From Sinohyriopsis cumingii (lineage: Eukaryota > Mollusca > Bivalvia > Unionida > Unionidae): 64,000 nucleotides of DNA. Each line of letters starts with the position of its first letter. Positions within the stretch are counted from its first letter, which is position 1. The notes beneath the pieces were generated by a model. That model saw only the letters and a program-made list of their open reading frames with translations. It ran no database searches and was not told the DNA's origin. The translations under genes were made by a program, and so were the position numbers. Positions 60,955 through 64,000 of this stretch are shown here, one piece after another. The DNA is taken from contig CM068841.1 of NCBI GenBank assembly GCA_028554795.2, positions 29,319,721 through 29,383,720 on the forward strand, written 5' to 3'.

Positions 60955-62530
60955 ATTAGGCTAATGGTGTACATATGCCTTACTTATTGGGGTAGCAGTG
61001 TACTTATGCCTTACTTATTAGGGTAGCAGTGTATATATGCCTTACTTATTAGGCTAATGGTGTACATATGCCTTACTTATTGGGGTAGCAGTGTATATAT
61101 GCCTTACTTATTAGGCTAATGGTGTACATATGCCTTACTTATTAGGATAGCAGTGTATATATGCCTTACTTATTAGGCTAATGGTGTACATATGCCTTAC
61201 TTATTGGGGTAGCAGTGTATATATGCCTTACTTATTAGGTTAATGGTGTACATATACCTTACTTATTAGGGTAGCAGTGTATATATGCTTTACTTATTAG
61301 GCTAATGGTGCAGATATCCCTTACTTATTAGGATAGCAGTATGTATATGCCTTACTTATTAGGCTAGTGGTGTACATATGCCTTACTTATTAGGATAGCA
61401 GTGTATATATGCCTTACTTATTAGGATAGCAGTGTACATATGCCTTACTTATTTGGCTAGTGGTGTCGATATGCCTTACTTATTAGTGTAGCAGTGTACA
61501 TATGCCTTACTTATTAGGCTAGTAGTGTAAATATGCCCTACTTATTAGGGTAATAATGTACATATGCCTTACTTATTTGGCTAGTGGTGTCGATATGCCT
61601 TACTTACTAGGCTAGTGGTGTTGATATGCCTCACTTACTAGGCTAGTGATGTCGATATGCCTCACTTACTAGGCTAGTGGTGTTGATATGCCTCACTTAC
61701 TAGGCTAGTGGTGTCGATATGCCTCACTTACTAGGCTGGTGGTGTTGATATGCCTCACTTACTAGGCTAGTGGTGTCGATATGCCTTACTTATTAGGCTA
61801 GTGGTGTACATATTCTTTACCTACTAGGTTAATGGTTATAGAAGCCTTGCCTATTAGACTAATGGAGTAGATATGCCTTACTTATTATGGTAGTGGTTTA
61901 GATATGCTTTACTTATTATGGTAGTGGTTTAGCTGTACCTTACTTGTTAGGCTAGTGGTGTAGATATGCCTTACTTATTATGGTAAGTGGTGTAGATATG
62001 CCTTACTTATTTTGGTAAGTGGTGTAGATATGCCTTTCTTATTAGGCTAGTGGTGTACATATGCCTTACTTATTAGGGTAGCAGTGTAGATATGCCTTAC
62101 TTATTATGGTAGTGATGTAGATATGCCTTACTTATTAGGCTAGTGGTGTACATATGCCTTACTTATTAGGGTAGCAGTGTAGATATGCCTTACTTATCAT
62201 GTTAGTGATGTAGATATGCCTTACTTATTAGGCTAGTGGTGTACATATGCCTTACTTATTAGGGGAGCAGTGCAGATATGCCTTACTTACTTTGGTAGTG
62301 GTGTATATATGCCTTACTTATTAGAGTAGAAGTGTAGATATGCCTTACTTGTTAGGCTAATGGTGTACAAATGCCTTACTTATTATGGTAGTGGTGTAGA
62401 TATGCCTTACTTATTTTGGTAGTGGTGTAAATATGTCTTACTTATTGTGGTAGTGGTGTAGATATGCCTTACTTATTTTGGTAGTGGCGTAGATATGCCT
62501 TACTTGATAGGCTAGTGGTGTAGATTTGCA
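60955..62530. repeat. Minisatellite, unit about 31 bp, about 50 copies
   Basis: Units of atatgccttacttattaggc plus tagtggtgtac, with local subfamilies (gtagcagtgtatat, ggctagtggtgtcgat, tggtagtggtgtagat). Sub-arrays show alternating variants. The unit resembles sequence in its own flanks. Confidence 0.96.
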
Positions 62531-62860
62531 TTGTGTTAATGCTTTTTATGTATTGGTCCATTTGTCTGTTCATCCATCTATTCATGCTATGACTTTGAGA
62601 GCAAACTTTACAATCATCAAGATATTGGAACCAAACTGTATGCCTATAATAGACTGGTGGTCTACATGTGTCTTTTGCAATTAGGAATTCTACTGTTTAA
62701 ATTAGTTTTTATGCTTTTGTCTATAAATCCATATATCATTAGGAAACTGTTCTCTAAATGTTATTATCCATACTGTTGGATTAATATCTGAGTACACTTC
62801 TCCAGTTTTTATTCATGATCTTTAATTCTAAATGGCTCAGTTCGATATGTAGGAATCTTT
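62531..62860. repeat. Flank of dispersed repeat
   Basis: Contains gtccatttgtctgttcatcc and ccaaactgtatgcctataat, then agactggtggtctacatgtg. These resemble the 31-bp unit and the sequence before the array, and similar words recur near 63240-63340. Probably an old dispersed element, not identified. Confidence 0.4.
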
Positions 62861-62861
62861 T

Positions 62862-63195
62862 CCTCTGGTGCTAAAGGTTGCTTTTCTGGGCTGTTCAGTA
62901 GTTTCATAAAGACAGCTTTCATGACTTGTGCTGGATTTGCTGGAGGGAAAATGTTTCCCTTTCAAAGCTGTTCCCCGACATATTGAGTCTAATTTCCAGT
63001 CAGGTTACCTAGAAGCTGCCTCACATACCTTAGGGGGCTGGAGGTGGTCTCTCCAGGGTAAGGATATGTATCTCCCTCCACCTGTTATCTGTTCTTCTAA
63101 GGTATTATGATTGGGTAACATATTTGAAGAAGAAACCAATTTCTGGGGTAAAATGTTTGTTTGATAATACTTACCCAGTCATAACACACATGCAC
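62862..63195. repeat. DIRS-terminus-like sequence with hairpin
   Basis: ttctaaggtattatgattgg near 63097 resembles 49345-49370 and the reverse complement of 23560-23580, that is, the DIRS D3/D4 terminal sequence. Arms ttatgattgggtaa and ttacccagtcataa at 63107-63120 and 63172-63186 are complementary and could form a hairpin. The short open frame at 62928-63110 has no support as a gene. Confidence 0.4.
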
Positions 63196-64000
63196 CTTTC
63201 CATCCATGTATCATTAGGAATTCTTTAGTTTAAATATTTTGTTTGCATATACCCATTGATCTATCCATACATCCATTAATTATTAGGAATTCTTTAAGGT
63301 TCAGTCTTTTTTATGCATTGATTCATTTGTTTGTTCATCCACCCATATATAATTCACTTTTATTTCTGGAGAAAAACTTAAGCCCATTAAATATATTTTT
63401 GAAGTCCATTAAATATATCCTTTTGATACTTGGCATAGATATGTTGCTTGTAATCCTGATAAGACACCATCTTCTTGTTTCCCATCGAACTATAAGATAA
63501 TTGATTGGACTACCTCATTTTAAACTATGATAGAAATAATGGAGGTTAAGACAGTCCACACTGTGTATAGACAGACCAACACTTTGTATAGACAGACCAA
63601 CACTTTGTATGGAACATTTGCCATTGATCAAACATTGTAAGCTTTAAAACTTTTATGTACCATCTGTTCATAAAAGGATTTTTAAAGTAGAATGGAAGAA
63701 CATTATGTTTTTATCCACCAGGTATGGAATATGGAAGGGGATATAACTATTGTTATGTCTGTATGTCTGTCTGTAAACATCTTGTTTTTGGTACATAGTG
63801 TTCTTGCTTAAGTACTATAATAATTATGTGTACATAAGTAGGGAAAGAATTGACAGTTCTGTGTCATACGGTACTTGAATAAGCAATAAAAGAATGATAG
63901 TTCTTTGATAAGATAGTAGTATAAGTATAAGCAGTATAAGAATTCACAGTTCTGTATGATAGGGTACTGGTATAGGCAATACAAGAATTGACAGCTCTTG
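63196..64000. other. Intron sequence with small tandem repeats
   Basis: gtatagacagaccaacactt is repeated near 63560-63610. A loose repeat of agaattgacagttctgt with gatagggtact near 63845-64000 has about 60-68-bp spacing, three copies, and continues off the window. No exon recognised. Confidence 0.55.

Noticed and set aside
63243-63500. 85-residue frame with hydrophobic content
   Set aside because: AT-rich low-complexity translation (IHPLI, IHLFVHPP) in repeat-like sequence, with no domain or splice support.

Overview
The window is non-coding-rich genomic DNA from an animal, AT-rich by eye, with spliced exons separated by kilobase introns, tRNA-derived SINEs, LINE and DIRS-type retroelement remnants, a pogo-like DNA transposon and a very heavy load of minisatellites. 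The integrin alpha exons make it metazoan. The mix of DIRS elements, (ATT)n-tailed LINEs and SINEs ending in AAC-type repeats fits a lophotrochozoan, most likely a mollusc and possibly a bivalve. The species cannot be named from the sequence.

One protein-coding gene is supported: an integrin alpha subunit on the + strand. Nine exons lie between 19679 and 56513, all with AG/GT borders and compatible phases. They encode about 530 residues running from the later beta-propeller blades (three FG-GAP repeats) through the thigh domain into the calf region. The best family match from memory is the alpha4/alpha9 type. A weaker candidate exon lies upstream at 14134-14199. The N-terminal exons and the calf-2, transmembrane and cytoplasmic exons lie outside the window or are unrecognised.

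Layout: 0.5-3.9 kb holds a SINE and a DIRS remnant that carries another SINE. 3.95-8.13 kb is two minisatellites, the second (42-bp unit) open for 896 codons. 9-17.6 kb holds diverged dispersed repeats, two LINE fragments, a possible MITE and a pogo-like element split by a third LINE. 18.6-19.6 kb is a 49-50-bp array ending 50 bp before the first firm integrin exon. The 11.5-kb intron after it carries two DIRS remnants and a 3-kb CATG-rich array. The middle introns carry an inverted SINE pair and more arrays. The 8.1-kb intron at 42.8-50.9 kb holds a stack of nested insertions: DIRS, then pogo-like and LINE inside it, then a SINE inside the LINE, followed by a 109-bp array with higher-order structure. 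The last 7.5 kb is intron dominated by three arrays.

Minisatellites cover roughly a third of the window and occur in every firm intron except the 637-bp one. Three of them have units that resemble 3' splice sites. No rRNA, functional tRNA, CRISPR array, promoter or polyadenylation site could be supported. Family assignments rest on motif recognition by eye; no database search or computation was run.
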